A stretch of DNA of 64,000 nt from Aurelia coerulea. Lineage: Eukaryota > Cnidaria > Scyphozoa > Semaeostomeae > Ulmaridae. The position numbers and the translations under genes were made by a program. The notes under the pieces were generated by a model that ran no database searches, had not been told where the DNA came from, and was given only the letters and a program-made list of their open reading frames with translations. The stretch's first letter is position 1; each line of letters opens with the position of its first letter. This document shows positions 51,301 to 62,194 of this stretch, piece by piece. The stretch spans positions 1,867,501 to 1,931,500 of the forward strand of contig CM076961.1 in the NCBI GenBank assembly GCA_039566865.1, in the 5' to 3' direction.

Positions 51301-54300
51301 TAACGTCCAAAACTATGTATCAGCGTTCACCAAGCTGTATAATTATGAATTATGCACCGATTTGAATGAAATGCCCCATCATATTGAAGACAAAAGGCTG
51401 ATTTGGAGGCAGAAATGTATTTCATTAAGAGAAAAACGGACGCAAAAAACAGACAGATTTTTCAGCACACTATGTAGTTAGTATATACTAAATTATGTGC
51501 TGAAACTATTTTATTTAGTATATACTACAGTACCAAGTTTTTATTTCATTAAAATTGATATATCACTCAAGAAATTTGGATAATCTTTATTGGTAGCTAA
51601 TCTTTAAACAGTCATCAGAAAGATGCAACAACTTATTAAAATCAAATTTCAACAATAGTAACAATAGTAAATTGTTAAACTAACCCTTTTCCTCCACTGT
51701 GCTAAAATTCCATCAGAAAGCCTTGCAACTGATTTGAATGCATCATGCCACTAAAAAGTAGAAGAAGTTGGACTGCATTGAGATTGCTGAGATTTCAGAT
51801 GCTGGGATTTCAAGGTTTATTTCAAGATATTAAGCTAATTGTCAAAAAGTCCTCCAGCAAAGTAACATAATTAAATAAGTACCCTGGCCATCAAAAGAGC
51901 TGCAAAAAATGCAAGGCTAAACTTAGCCTTGTACAGGCCAAGTTTTAGCCTTGTAGCGGGGATTATAACATTGTTAAGACCTTGTCCTAACCTTTTAAGA
52001 AAATGACGAGGCTATCAGTAAGATTCCAAGTTACAACCAGTCTAACACAACACAAGGCTAGGATCAACCTTATGCTAGCCTAGGTTAAACTTATTAGCAT
52101 TTTTCAAGCCATTTACAAAGTTACAGCAAGGCTTTTCTAGGCTAGAACAAGGTTACAAGGTTACAAGGCCAAAACTACAAGGCTTATACATGGCCATATC
52201 TGGCCTTGTATTTTTGTACAGGTAAATACTTTATCAAAAGGTGCAGTGTGCAATAAGCTTCAAGAAATCCTAAAACCTGGCTTAAAGTTCTATTTGATTG
52301 CCTTAGTAATGCTATTCCACATAAAAAGCTCTGTAGGGATTAAAGATCCTTTTACAAAGGATTACTTCAATAAGCTAAACTGACTGTAATTTGATCCAGT
52401 TTATACAAACTTTTCAAAAATTCCACCTCTTGGGATTAGGCTAATTCTTCCGTTGTAGGTCAGTTTAAAAATAAGGCTGTGTGCAGCTCATTAATTAAAA
52501 AGAAATACTCTATGAGGACAACAGAAGGGAACTCAAAAATCCTAAAATTTTTGGCTGAGAATATTAAATTTGCATCTCAGCAAATTTATTATTATCAATT
52601 TATTCAATTCATTTTTACATGCATTAAGTATAACAATTCAGACAAATAAGTTTCACACAAGAAAATTATCAAACATTTTGTTTATGAAATTTCCGAAGTC
52701 CTTGCAGTTTAACAATGAACTTGAAGGGTTAATATTCTGTAACTTGCCTGGCGAAAACCTTTCTTTCCTGGGCTTGGAATGAATGAGAATCTTATTCGAG
52801 TATCAACTCCTACAACAGATAAAATGAATTTGATTAACTATCCAACTGATGTGAGAGAAATTTCATCAAGGCAATTTTTAACCCCTTGAACATGTTTTGA
52901 AAAAGCAAATTTACTATTTTCTTCCTTGCACAATAATAAACTTGATAAGAAAAAGTATTACGAGAAGCTTCATATTTCAATATCCATTGATAAAATTTAC
53001 AATATTTCGCTGTATATCCATACGGCATCATCAGGTGAATGAGTACAGCGTAAACATCTAAAATCTATATTACAAACAATTGAGAATGTACATCCCTAAG
53101 GGTTTACATAGATCAGTTAGAATCTAAACTTAAGAATTTAAATCAAAGTGAAAGTTCCTGGCTAATTAAAAAGTTTCAATGGGTATGATGTCTCTTGTGT
53201 ATTCATTGTAGGCACGTATTCACTAATGAATAGCGATTCACTGATTTTTCGTTTGGTCGTCGAGCTATAATTTGATCCTAATATTTTGAAATCCTTTGTC
53301 CAAACATGTGGGTGTTTGCTGTCCCTAGAGTGATGTAGGACGTGCGAGAATCTATCTCGTCTATTATGATCAATGATTCGTTCACTTATTCTTCTTTTTG
53401 TTTCTCCAATGTATTGTTCTTGACAATCTTTTTCAGGACATTTGCACAAATATACCACATTACTTTTATGTTCGAATTCTGTGTGGTCTTTAACTTTGAA
53501 CTGCGTGCTTAGTTTTCTACTTTTGTAAGCGACAAAAGGTTTCGTTTCCGATTTCAGATAGTGAAATAATAAACTTGCTATTTCCCATAATAAATAATGG
53601 GGCTTGCATGCATTCATTCTTGGTAATTATGCATTTAGTTTGCAGCAAATCTGTGTAAATTTTGTTCTGAGTTAGTTTCAGTATGTTTCAGATTCAAGAG
53701 GTTCTAAACTGTTTTAAGGACTTTGAATTATGCACATAACAGTTTAGTTGCGGCTTCCTATATTCATTCCAATTTGCACAAACTCCATAACAAGTTGCAA
53801 ACTCTAAAAAGGGCAGTAGAGCATACTCAATGCAAACTGATTGCAACGAGTGTGCAAAAATTATAGTCTTTACACTTAAGGTTTAGGCTAAAAAGCTCAA
53901 AGACTTCAGAGCTAGCCTTTGAGCAGTTACTACTCTGTCTGCCTGAGGGACATAAATCAGTTTTGATTTAGTTTCTGTCTCATGAATCTTTTCTGCCAGA
54001 TTTAAAATCATTTGGAAAGATTATCACAAAAACTATCCTCCCTCTTATCATTGGAAATTTTCTTTGGACACCAGAACATATTGAAAGAAGAACTGTAGCA
54101 GGTGTCTTATCAAGAGTCTGTCTGCTATAAATAAGACTGATTGTCATGCTATAAGATAACCAGAAGTACTCTTTTTAAACAAACTGTTATTAGCTGTGAC
54201 TTATTGAAAACTCATAAGTCTCAAACAGTTCAAATGAGTGGTGTTATGATAGTGCATTATCTTAAGCAATGTTCTCAGCAGGTTCTAAATAGCCTAAAGA

Positions 54301-56763
54301 TCTATAATTGGCAACCTTTATTCACATTTTAAAACAGATTTTCAATTGTCATATGTAACAATTAAATTTAGAAACTTTTGTTTAACCACAAGCAGGATCA
54401 AATTTATAAACTGTCTTTTGTAAGCTTTCAAAAAACTACAACTTCCTTGGGATAAAAATCTGAGCAAGAAAGGTTTTAGGGGTACCACACCTTTGCGTTT
54501 TTCTGTTGTTTGATATTAGGCATTTTTGGGTCAAGAATTTTGTTTTTGGTACAAAGTGTACTGCAGAAACAAATGTTCATATCCATATCTGTCTTATCAT
54601 GAAATTATGGTACCAGCATAAAAATTTGAATTCATAAGGGGTAATGAAACCTCACAGGACAAAGTTTGTATTCCTTACCATAATTTCAAGACAGAATACA
54701 GTACTACAGTACAGGCCATTTGCACATTAACATTGCATTATGATAAGAACCCTCGTGCCATATGAAAGGCTGTACATTTTTTTTAAAAGAATTCTTTGGT
54801 TAATGTGTTCAAGGTATAAATGTGAAATTAATTTCCATGCAAAAAATTGTGTGCAGAACAAGATCCTGGACTCAAAAAATCTCAAACAGCAAAACCATTT
54901 CTATCTTGGTGCTCTTATCTTGAGAATGTGGATTAGAAACTTACTTCTCTTCAATGATACAGCTTGTAGAATTGCGGTTAGCATGTCAAAATTTTGTTGC
55001 AATTTGTGTGCATTTCTGTCTCTTTGTTTCAATAATCGCACCAGTTTTGATGACATCATGTTTGAACTTCTTCGCAATTCTCTCACCATTCTTCCCAAAT
55101 CATCAACATCTGTAAAAGATCAAAAACTATGAGGAACAACATCTGTAAAGATTAACAAATAATGGGAAATGCTTGCCGATAAGAAAATTGTTGAGAGAAG
55201 CTAAATCCTTTTCAGGAACATTTAATGTTCTGGAATTTCTGCCTTTAGATAAGTTTCGTGACAGTAATTTCAAACAGCGAGCGCAAAGTTTTGCTGGTAT
55301 CAACACAGAATTTTACATTCATTGCCCAATTGTGAGAGATAACATTTCAGAAGTAATTGCTTGGCCAACAGTGTTTCTTACACCAATACTGCATAGCTTA
55401 AAATTCTTCATACTCTATTTGATAAAAATTAACAAAATGCACAATGACAAACATTTGCATCATTTTTAGTGAATATGACTGCTGGATTTTTGTGCTGGCA
55501 GACCAGGTTGGAAAACATGCACCATTTGGTCTATGAATAGTGAGATGCGAGCTGTGAGTAGAGTGGAAAAGGCTGTGATAGTCACAAAAGAAACAATGGA
55601 TCCGTTGTTCTCTGATGCAAGAAAATTGTAGCCTCTATGTGTGTCCAATAGAATGGAAGGTGTTGTTGTGGAGTAATCCTCAGACTTTGCAGTCATGAGG
55701 ACAAGGTTTGACCCCAGGTAGAGCCTCACCACTTGAGCATCATGGACTGGAGGATTAGGTCTTATCTACTTCTGTCATCCCAGCACTAAAACCACAACTT
55801 CACCTGCACTTCGGATAAAATTGTGGGCTAATAATCTTTGATGAACCTATGATATAAGGTCTAGCATTTTACCATTTGACACCACAAAACCTCTAGGCAT
55901 AAATGTTTTTTGGGATAAAATGACCAAATATTTGAGCAAAGCAAAACATCCTAACATGACAGAGCATCCTGGTGTGTTTGAAAAGACCCTTGTACTGAGC
56001 ATGGCAGATTTTGTAAAACAAAGGATTAACGTTTCCAAAAACGACAAGGCAATTTTCCTTTTTTTTTGATTGCTCTTGTACTGTTGTACATTTCAGGTCT
56101 CATGAGAAGAATCAAACTTCCCACGAAAGATAAAAAAACACCCCCCATGAGAGTTCCAAAAATACCTTTTGTTTCCAGGTAAGCCTTATCAAGCTTAACC
56201 CTCGTCTCATCATTTTCAAGGCTTGAAGCGAAACAAAAGCTGCTACTTGTTGTCGAACATTCGGTTATATTATCACTGTCTATTGACCTGCCATTTTCAC
56301 GGGTCGTGTATCTTTCATAGATCTCAAATAGTAGACCATCAACCGCAGATCTCTTCCTGCTCTGGGTCTCCCCATCAATATCACTATTTGTACTCGAGGT
56401 GGAGTTACTGGACCCCAACGAAGCAAGCTTGAATTTCTGTCTTGCTTTGATAGCCTTTGCAAAGCCATTTAATTCAATTTCTTCATCATCAGAGTCGAAT
56501 ACTGGCGTGTGGAAGTCTTCAATGTTCGTAGAAGTTGTATCTCCATCAGGGCTTCCCAGGTTTAGGCCCTCGTCTAATGACAGGCATTGCTGCTTTAATC
56601 CTTGTGTGCCATCGTTATAGTCAAAGCTTCTATTATATGAACCTTCATCATCAGCATCACTTTCATTTGTGGTATCTTTGGTGTTGTTTAAAGTAATTAA
56701 ATCAGTGCTTAAATTGATAGACACGAATAAATCGTTGCAAGCTCCACTGGTACCTGCCATCAT
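42383..56763 (-). CDS. TBC1D30: TBC1D30-like Rab GTPase-activating protein
   Basis: TBC-domain GAP (Rab8 in vertebrates, linked to ciliary trafficking). Minus-strand exons: 56166-56763 (start MMAGTSG), 54945-55109, 51685-51750, 51156-51275, 49957-50142, 46943-47295, 45504-45609, 44733-44862, 42383-43296 (stop TAA). Those after the second are phase-linked. A short exon between 54945 and 51750, expected to link the coiled region to WHDAFKSVARLSDGI, was not found. N-terminus: acidic/serine-rich with GLLFEIYERY, then a coiled stretch SSKLVRLLKQRDRNAHKLQQ. TBC domain: RWNKSVGYCQGFNVIAALIL (YxQ finger), LPRNYFANNLRALSADMAVL, NVFTMQWFLTLFATCLPRET and the family-specific LREKYTYDIHPF. The C-terminal exon is low complexity. 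Length seen is about 880 aa against ~924 in human TBC1D30. Introns carry the PLE fragment, TA-flanked MITEs, SINEs and a nested MITE. Confidence 0.9.
43958..44143 (-). mobile_element. tRNA-derived SINE, best-preserved copy
   Basis: Minus strand: TGGTGCAGTGGCGCAATCC (A-box region) and GGTTCGATAACC (B-box), typical of a tRNA-derived Pol III promoter. The body matches the other copies. It lies upstream of the last TBC1D30 exon, in an intron. Confidence 0.72.
44152..44669. mobile_element. MITE with GAGTCAAAAAAG ends, about 518 bp
   Basis: GGGTGAGTCAAAAAAGTTG and the inverse, then CAAACG/CGTTTG and GACCAGAACGGAAT inverted inside. The left edge abuts the SINE at 43958-44143. Confidence 0.6.
45005..45360. 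mobile_element. TA-flanked MITE, related to the 46.4-kb copy, 356 bp
   Basis: CAGTAAGAACCCGCAAAATA and inverse with TA flanks. The inner AGAAACC blocks resemble those at 46439-46905, so this is the same family shortened. Confidence 0.72.
45920..46148. mobile_element. TTAA-flanked MITE in TBC1D30 intron, 229 bp
   Basis: Termini AGGCACACTGTCGTGGC and its exact inverse are flanked by TTAA at 45916-45919 and 46149-46152. Noncoding, Kolobok-type by target duplication and AGG start. Confidence 0.72.
46439..46905. mobile_element. TA-flanked MITE (CAGTARAAACCCGC ends), 467 bp
   Basis: CAGTAGAAACCCGCGTATAA and inverse, TA at both ends. Noncoding; TBC1D30 intron. Confidence 0.72.
47784..48861. mobile_element. 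MITE family A copy 5, split by a TA-flanked MITE
   Basis: Left half 47784-48166 and right half 48730-48861 join into a normal family A element of about 515 bp. No clear 9-bp duplication survives. Sits in a TBC1D30 intron. Confidence 0.75.
48167..48729. mobile_element. Tc1/mariner-type MITE nested in family A copy, 563 bp
   Basis: Termini CCGGGTGCGCCAAAATAAAC and its inverse, with TA on each side (48165-48166, 48730-48731). The joined host reads AAGATATCAAAA, as in other family A copies, confirming TA duplication. The arms are inverted for over 100 bp with a noncoding centre. Confidence 0.82.
49262..49693. mobile_element. TA-flanked MITE (TTTCTTATAAGAAAC family), 432 bp
   Basis: CACGTTTTT...AAAAACGTG ends with TA on both sides and repeated TAAGAAACT motifs inside. 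Relatives lie at 56996-57208, 60951-61342, 38290-38430 and about 8487-9401. Confidence 0.68.
51905..52222. mobile_element. CAAGG-rich MITE in TBC1D30 intron, about 318 bp
   Basis: AAAATGCAAGGCTAAAC start and CTTGTATTTTTGTACAGG end; the interior matches the other two copies. Confidence 0.6.
52985..53045 (-). ncRNA. Hammerhead-ribozyme-like motif of the Penelope-like element
   Basis: On the minus strand CTGATGA (53034-53028) is followed by a stem with one C/A mismatch, GCCGTAT-loop GGAT-ATACAGC, and then GAAA (53008-53005). After it ATTG...CAAT can form a short helix III, and TTCA/TGAA on the two sides can form a weak helix I. These are the conserved parts of a hammerhead; PLEs are known to carry such ribozymes in their terminal repeats. 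The helix III junction is imperfect, so this copy may be inactive. Confidence 0.55.
52985..53620 (-). mobile_element. Penelope-like retroelement, 3' fragment: GIY-YIG endonuclease plus hammerhead-like 3' region
   Basis: An open frame at 53162-53617 encodes a GIY-YIG nuclease end. It has VVYLCKCPEKDCQEQYIGET, then RRISERIIDH and a later catalytic-type glutamate in KISESLFISEY, followed by a stop. This arrangement is that of the C-terminus of Penelope-like reverse transcriptases. No reverse transcriptase domain is seen upstream on that strand, so the copy is 5'-truncated at about 53620, as expected for retrotransposed PLEs. About 130 bp past the stop, on the same strand, lies a CTGATGA...GAAA hammerhead-type core (listed separately). 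It sits inside an intron of TBC1D30 in the gene's orientation. Confidence 0.78.
55656..55803 (+). mobile_element. tRNA-derived SINE, degraded copy
   Basis: GTGTTGTTGTGGAGTAATCC head, AAGGTTTGACCCCAGG in the B-box place, and a body ending CACAACTTCACCTGC. In TBC1D30 intron 1. Confidence 0.55.
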
Positions 56764-56995
56764 ACGGCCGCCATAAGATCACTTTGTGTATGCTTGCAAA
56801 TGTCATCTTGCTAAAGAAGTGATGAAAAATCAAAGGGGGTGTGATAACTTTTGTTTGTAAGAAAAATCCAAAACAATCGAATTCTTAAAAATCCTTTTGT
56901 TTCAAATATGTCGTAAGCTTTTCCAAAAAGTAATGAATCTTGATTTCAATAAACCAGTTGAACAGGTTTCGATAAACTGCTTCTTTCATAAGATA

Positions 56996-57208
56996 CACAC
57001 GCTTCTTTTCATAAGAAAAAACTGGTTTATAAGAAACTAGCCACTGGGTCTGCGCGTAGGCTACCACTAAGTAAGATGGACAAAATTTTAAGAAACTCTA
57101 TTACTACGGTTTCCAGTCACTGAGATGGGAATCTTTTCGTGTTGGAAAAGATTAACTTAACTAACTTTTGGTACGATGGCCTGATCCAAGTTTCTTATAA
57201 AAAACGTG
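56996..57208. mobile_element. TAAGAAAC-family MITE, 213 bp
   Basis: CACACG...ACGTG ends with TA flanks; inner TTATAAGAAACT and GTTTCTTATAA motifs shared with the 49.3-kb copy. Lies just upstream of the TBC1D30 start. Confidence 0.6.
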
Positions 57209-57748
57209 TATTCTATATCTGAAAGTCTCAACAGTTTACAAAGTCTTCTTGAAAGGTTTTTCACATTATCAAAACGTTTGTCATTGAGATAAACATGAGA
57301 GCTTATAAGGAGTTTCTCTGGAAAATGCATGTGTGTGAAACAATGTTGGCAGCACTTTCATTCAGAAAACTTGGTCTTGTTTTAAAACAAATAACTTTTC
57401 CTGGCTGTAGAGACACTCATTATGTCTGTACAACAAACCAGTGTAAAATGCAACCTGTAAATTTTCGTAAAGTTCCTACTGCTGGTGCCTATTTTGTCAA
57501 CAGTCCTTGCCCTAATATCCATGACAACATAAAAGAACCAGGCAGATAATGCATTATCTCAAACCGAGCACGTGTTTTTCAATGCAAAACTTAGCCAGTT
57601 TAAAAAAGCACTGAAAGCTGATAAAAGCATTTATTTTGGCTAAACATAGATCTCACAACACGTGTTGTCTTTATTTCTAAACCTGAGCAAAGTCTGTCTC
57701 TCTCTCATTTTAGCCTGCATGCGCAGACTCAACTGGTTTACGCTTTAA

Positions 57749-60156
57749 GGGGTATGGCTACTGCAAAACGAAAAAACCAGCACAATATTAAATTTTCGTT
57801 ATAACTGCGTAAATACACCAGATATCTGCTTGAAACTTGGCATACCTATGCAGTAATATGTTTGCTATAAGGAGCTGAAGAAATTTTTTGAAAATATTCA
57901 CTTCAAGACGGGGGGTCACCTCTGATAACATGACCATTTTTATGCTGCTGCAGGGAATTCTGAAGTATAACTCATTATTACATCAAAATGACTCATATTG
58001 TTGTAATACTCATGTAAAATACTGTGACATGACTGTTAAGAAATTTAAAAAAATTGAAGACGGGGGGTCACATCAGGAAAAAACACATTTTTGTGCTCTG
58101 CTATCTACTAAAGGCTGGATAGCAAAATGGAAACAGCCATGTCATAGAGCATCAAAAATTATCCATACCCTGAAAATTTCACAATTTTACCTCAATCAAT
58201 AATTAAACTATGAACTGCAGGGAATATGAACTGCCGGAAATCATGTTTAGGAGAAATTCGCATTTAAACTTTAGGGTTAACTTTAGACAATTGAAATTCA
58301 TTTTCTGCAAGATGAAATTGTTACCTATCATGAACTGGGTGAATCATAGTTACATTTATTTCACCTGCAACTCAGATATACTTGGCTTTTTCAAATATAA
58401 CTGTAGAAAATTCTCAGAATAATTGGTTTCAGCATAAAAACACCACTTTTCACGAAAAACCAAAATTGAAATATTTAAAGGCTTCAACCAATGGGTCTAA
58501 AAGTGATAGTAATAACTCCCAAATTCAAATCATAATTTACCATCATGGTAGGAAACATCTTTCCAAGTCTGTTATTGAAAATAAAGTTGCTTTTCCCTCT
58601 GGGGGCTGGATTTGAAATTTTCAGGGGGTTGCCTCCGAAATATGAATTCAACATGAAATACTACATTACGGACAACACTGAAACTAAATAGGAAATTGTA
58701 ACCAGTTTTGTGTTATGATCTTCAAATAGCAGCACAATAATCTGTATTGCTATTTGTTGGTTTGGAAAAGGCTAATATTATATTAATTTACAAATGTTAT
58801 TGAGGGTTCAGCTCCTGATTTCACGCTTGGACTTGTTTTTTCTTTACGTTAACTTTATCTTCAAGGAGAGCTATCTCTGGAAGCTTTCCCAAGCCAAATG
58901 CTCCTGCCTGACAACTTTTCTTTTTCACAGGTTTGCCTTTGTTTTCAGCTCTCTTCTTTCTTTGAACAAGCCTTGCTTTTATTGATATCTCCTTTGTGGC
59001 CTGCTGTATATGTTTACGATCTATACTTTCAAGGATGTGCCTTGAGTTGAGTTGCTTCCAACAGCAACATAACGTTCTTGAAGCAATTCAGCTACAGATG
59101 CATTACCAGTGTTAAAATGGCATACAGTTTCTGCAGCACCTAATACTAACTTGTGCCTTCCACAAAACTTTCTTTTTGGGCATTTACTGCAAAGGATACT
59201 ATCAATAGCTTCATACTGACCCCGACAAGTGAGCCCCATCTTTCGAACAATTCTAATTTACTCTTTGAGTTTTTGCAGGAGCTGCAAACTGCTGCCTGTG
59301 ATAAAACTGCTTTCAGCTGCTCTAAGTGCATTATCCATTTGCTTGTAGACATGTCTTTGTTTGAAACGAATGCAGTGCTGAGCTAGCTGCTGACCTTGAT
59401 CTTGTTATTTTCCCCTTGACATGAATGGGCTTTGTTTATTGAAGTATGAATGTTACAATTTCTCTTCACTTACATTTCTAATCTCTTTAAATGTCTGGCT
59501 TGGAGTATTTGCTACATTGGCACTCCAAGGGACTGGGTTATTATGCCCAACAACGTTTGTTTTGCCATCATCGTCTCTTCTTGGGCCTAAATGAAGGAGG
59601 ATTTGTTTCTGAGGAGGTATCATTTACATTGCTCGTACCTGCTACATTACTACATCTTGACAACTTAGCATTGCATGTCCTCCTTTTCTTGGTCTTTCGT
59701 CTTGCTTGTACTCGTGTCTTTATGTACAAATGAACTACCAAAACATAGAACGGTTTTGGAGACTATCGCCATTTTCACCAGGCCATTCTAACATTGATTC
59801 AGATTTTTTTATCAGGAGTCTCAAAGTTCATCTAAGAGCTACTTCGTACCTTCCAAAATATTAGAAGTGGCCTCTACATGATCTCGAGACTTACAATTTT
59901 CTAAGGGGGCTAAAACTGCCATAAAAAGTCATCGAGGAAGTATTTTTGCACCCTAACAACGAGAAAAACATGGTTGCTAAGGAAAATTTTCTAGACCACA
60001 CCTCAAACTTTTCTAGTTTTTTGGAGGAAAACATACGAGAAAAACAAAATTAGTAATGGCAGACTATTCTTAGATGTCATAAGTACCTATCTGAGCAAAA
60101 AAAGATTTTTCGCTTTGATGAGCATATTTGACCTGAATTTGCAGTAGCCATACCCC
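57749..60156 (-). mobile_element. Decayed 2.4-kb DNA transposon with TTAA target duplication and transposase remnant (Kolobok-like)
   Basis: Both ends carry the same 19-bp inverted repeat (GGGGTATGGCTACTGCAAA), and TTAA flanks each end (57745-57748, 60157-60160). TTAA duplication is shared by Kolobok and piggyBac; the ends begin GGG rather than CCC, which favours Kolobok. The minus strand holds broken coding pieces: a basic stretch KTRVQARRKTKKRRT near 59,700; a CSSCKNSKSKLEL segment near 59,280; then CSKCPKRKFCGRHKLVLGAA and NTGNASVAELL near 59,200-59,050; and, after a frameshift, IDRKHIQQATKEIS and QAGAFGLG to about 58,860. Several stops and frameshifts separate these. The left 1.1 kb is noncoding. 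The superfamily is inferred from TSD and termini only. Confidence 0.72.
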
Positions 60157-60950
60157 TTAAAGAAGCAAGAAGAATACGTTCAGCTTCAGCCAAAGAAAAT
60201 AGCCAATAAGAATGACTGTTATCTTTTAAGTATTGGGAGAAAAGTAAAGCTCATTTTAGGGGTGAAAAATTAGCACAAACTGTAAATTTTTCTTATCAAA
60301 TTGCGCCAGGAAGCAAACTTGATTTTCAGGAAAATTGTCGTCGAACGAAGTGAATAAGAAAAACTGCTAACAACAAACGACACTGAATCGACTTCATATC
60401 CCTTGTACTTTCGCCTCGAGAACGATGACTTATCATGCAAAATCATAAGAACAGTCAAAGTTAAAATGTGACTTTATGCCGATGTGCATACGCCTGCGCA
60501 CTTTCGACAACTGTTCAAATAAAATAGATCTTCCTCGTGAGCCTGCACTATCTATTATTCATCTGACAAAAAAGATCTCCGCGTTTGATTAATTTTAATG
60601 AAACTGTAATTTGATCTCTCATTTTGCGCGTAATTTTATTAAAACTCAATGTTTATGGTGGCGTTGTGAAGTGGACGTTTAACGAAATTCGTCTGTAAGT
60701 AGCGAAAATTCATTGTTTCTTTAGAAACACAAACGTTTCAAACAGGTGTTAAAATGCAATATCTGCATATCTATTGTTTACTTATTAATCATTTTACTTT
60801 TAGACCGATGGTTCGATTCTTGGAAAGCTGTACACGCACTCCTTTTTTGAAGAAACTGCTTATAACAAACTCACCTCTTATTACTCTAGTAAACAATGCT
60901 TCCTCCGCAAAAGGACAAAGCTGCAGCATGGGTGCAATTCAATATTAATA

Positions 60951-61342
60951 CACTCGTTTTTTTTTATAAGAAACCGCTTATAAGAAACGGTAGGCTCAAA
61001 TTTTCGAAAGCTAAGGAACAACCCTACCTGAATTGAAAAAAGCTAAGAAACTTCTGCAATTTTCAGTTTTAATTTTCCTGTTACACTCAAAAATATTTTG
61101 ACATTGTACACTTATAGCAACTGTTTGGACAATATTTTGAGTGCGAATCATGTTATTTACTCGTTTTGAGAGACTTACTTTAAGTAATTTGGGAGCCCTT
61201 TAGTCAAGACAAAATCAACTCTAAACTTCCGGCAATAAAAATATAAGAAACACGTAAGAAACTTGTGGTAGCAAAATGACCCAAAAATTTAAGAAACTGC
61301 CTACCAGCCCCGGACCTTAGTTTCTCATAAAAAAAATGAGTG
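60951..61342. mobile_element. TAAGAAAC-family MITE, 392 bp
   Basis: CACTCGTTTTTTTTTATAAG and inverse, TA on both sides. Inner AAGAAACT repeats as in its relatives. Confidence 0.65.
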
Positions 61343-62194
61343 TAGTAAAAGGTACACCACGCTCGTCCTTACCATTTCACAGGACACCCTTTTCTCTGAT
61401 TTTCTAGTTCGTGAAAAGACCCCGTATCATGGAAAATTTTGAAGGTATTTTGATCTCGAATCACAGCCTCAAATTGAATCAAAATTTCTGTCATGGTTGC
61501 CATCACAATAATATGATTGGTACTCTAGGAAGACGAGCGTTTGGGCCTAAATAGGGTCAGGCTTTTCAGAGTAACATTATGAGTCTCTGTTGAGCGAAGC
61601 GACATCATCATGTCAAAGAGAACAGGGGCTCTAGGTCATAAGTCTAGGTCTAACCACCCATATGGTCTGTTATTCATTGTTAAGAATACGTGTATATGAG
61701 TACATAGTATGTAAAGCCACAGTTACATAAACAGACAGTTAATAATTTCTTTCGCTTTATATACTCAATGAACATAGAGAATTTATTTCACTTTTACTAC
61801 AAAGAATTGTATAAATTATAAACACAAAGTAAAATCAGGTAAAACACTGAATTCGAAGTAAAACACGAAGTAAATGAAATTAAAAGAGTATTCTTGTGTC
61901 ATATCTATATTTCTAGAGTTCTAGTTATCGAAACTGCTTGACTGTATTCGAACACAGGGATAACTGGCACACATGTGTTAATTCAAAGCCCACTCCGATT
62001 ATCTCCATCGCAATGTCATTCATTAGGCCTTTTTTATCTGATAAATGTCAAATAATAAAGTTCTGAATCCTGCATAGATATGGGCTTTTGTCATGTAGCA
62101 TAACCTAGGGCTTCATGATCTGGAAACATTTTCAAGATTGGTCAACAGTAAGCGAAAATATCGATTTTTAAAGTTGGACCTACAAATTAGACCT

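Noticed and set aside
57888..58202. 104-residue plus-strand frame
   Set aside because: Lies in the noncoding part of the TTAA transposon and contains a repeated GACGGGGGGTCAC motif; no domain.
60754..60948. Small plus-strand frame near 60.8 kb
   Set aside because: No domain and no splice or promoter support; ends at a MITE boundary.
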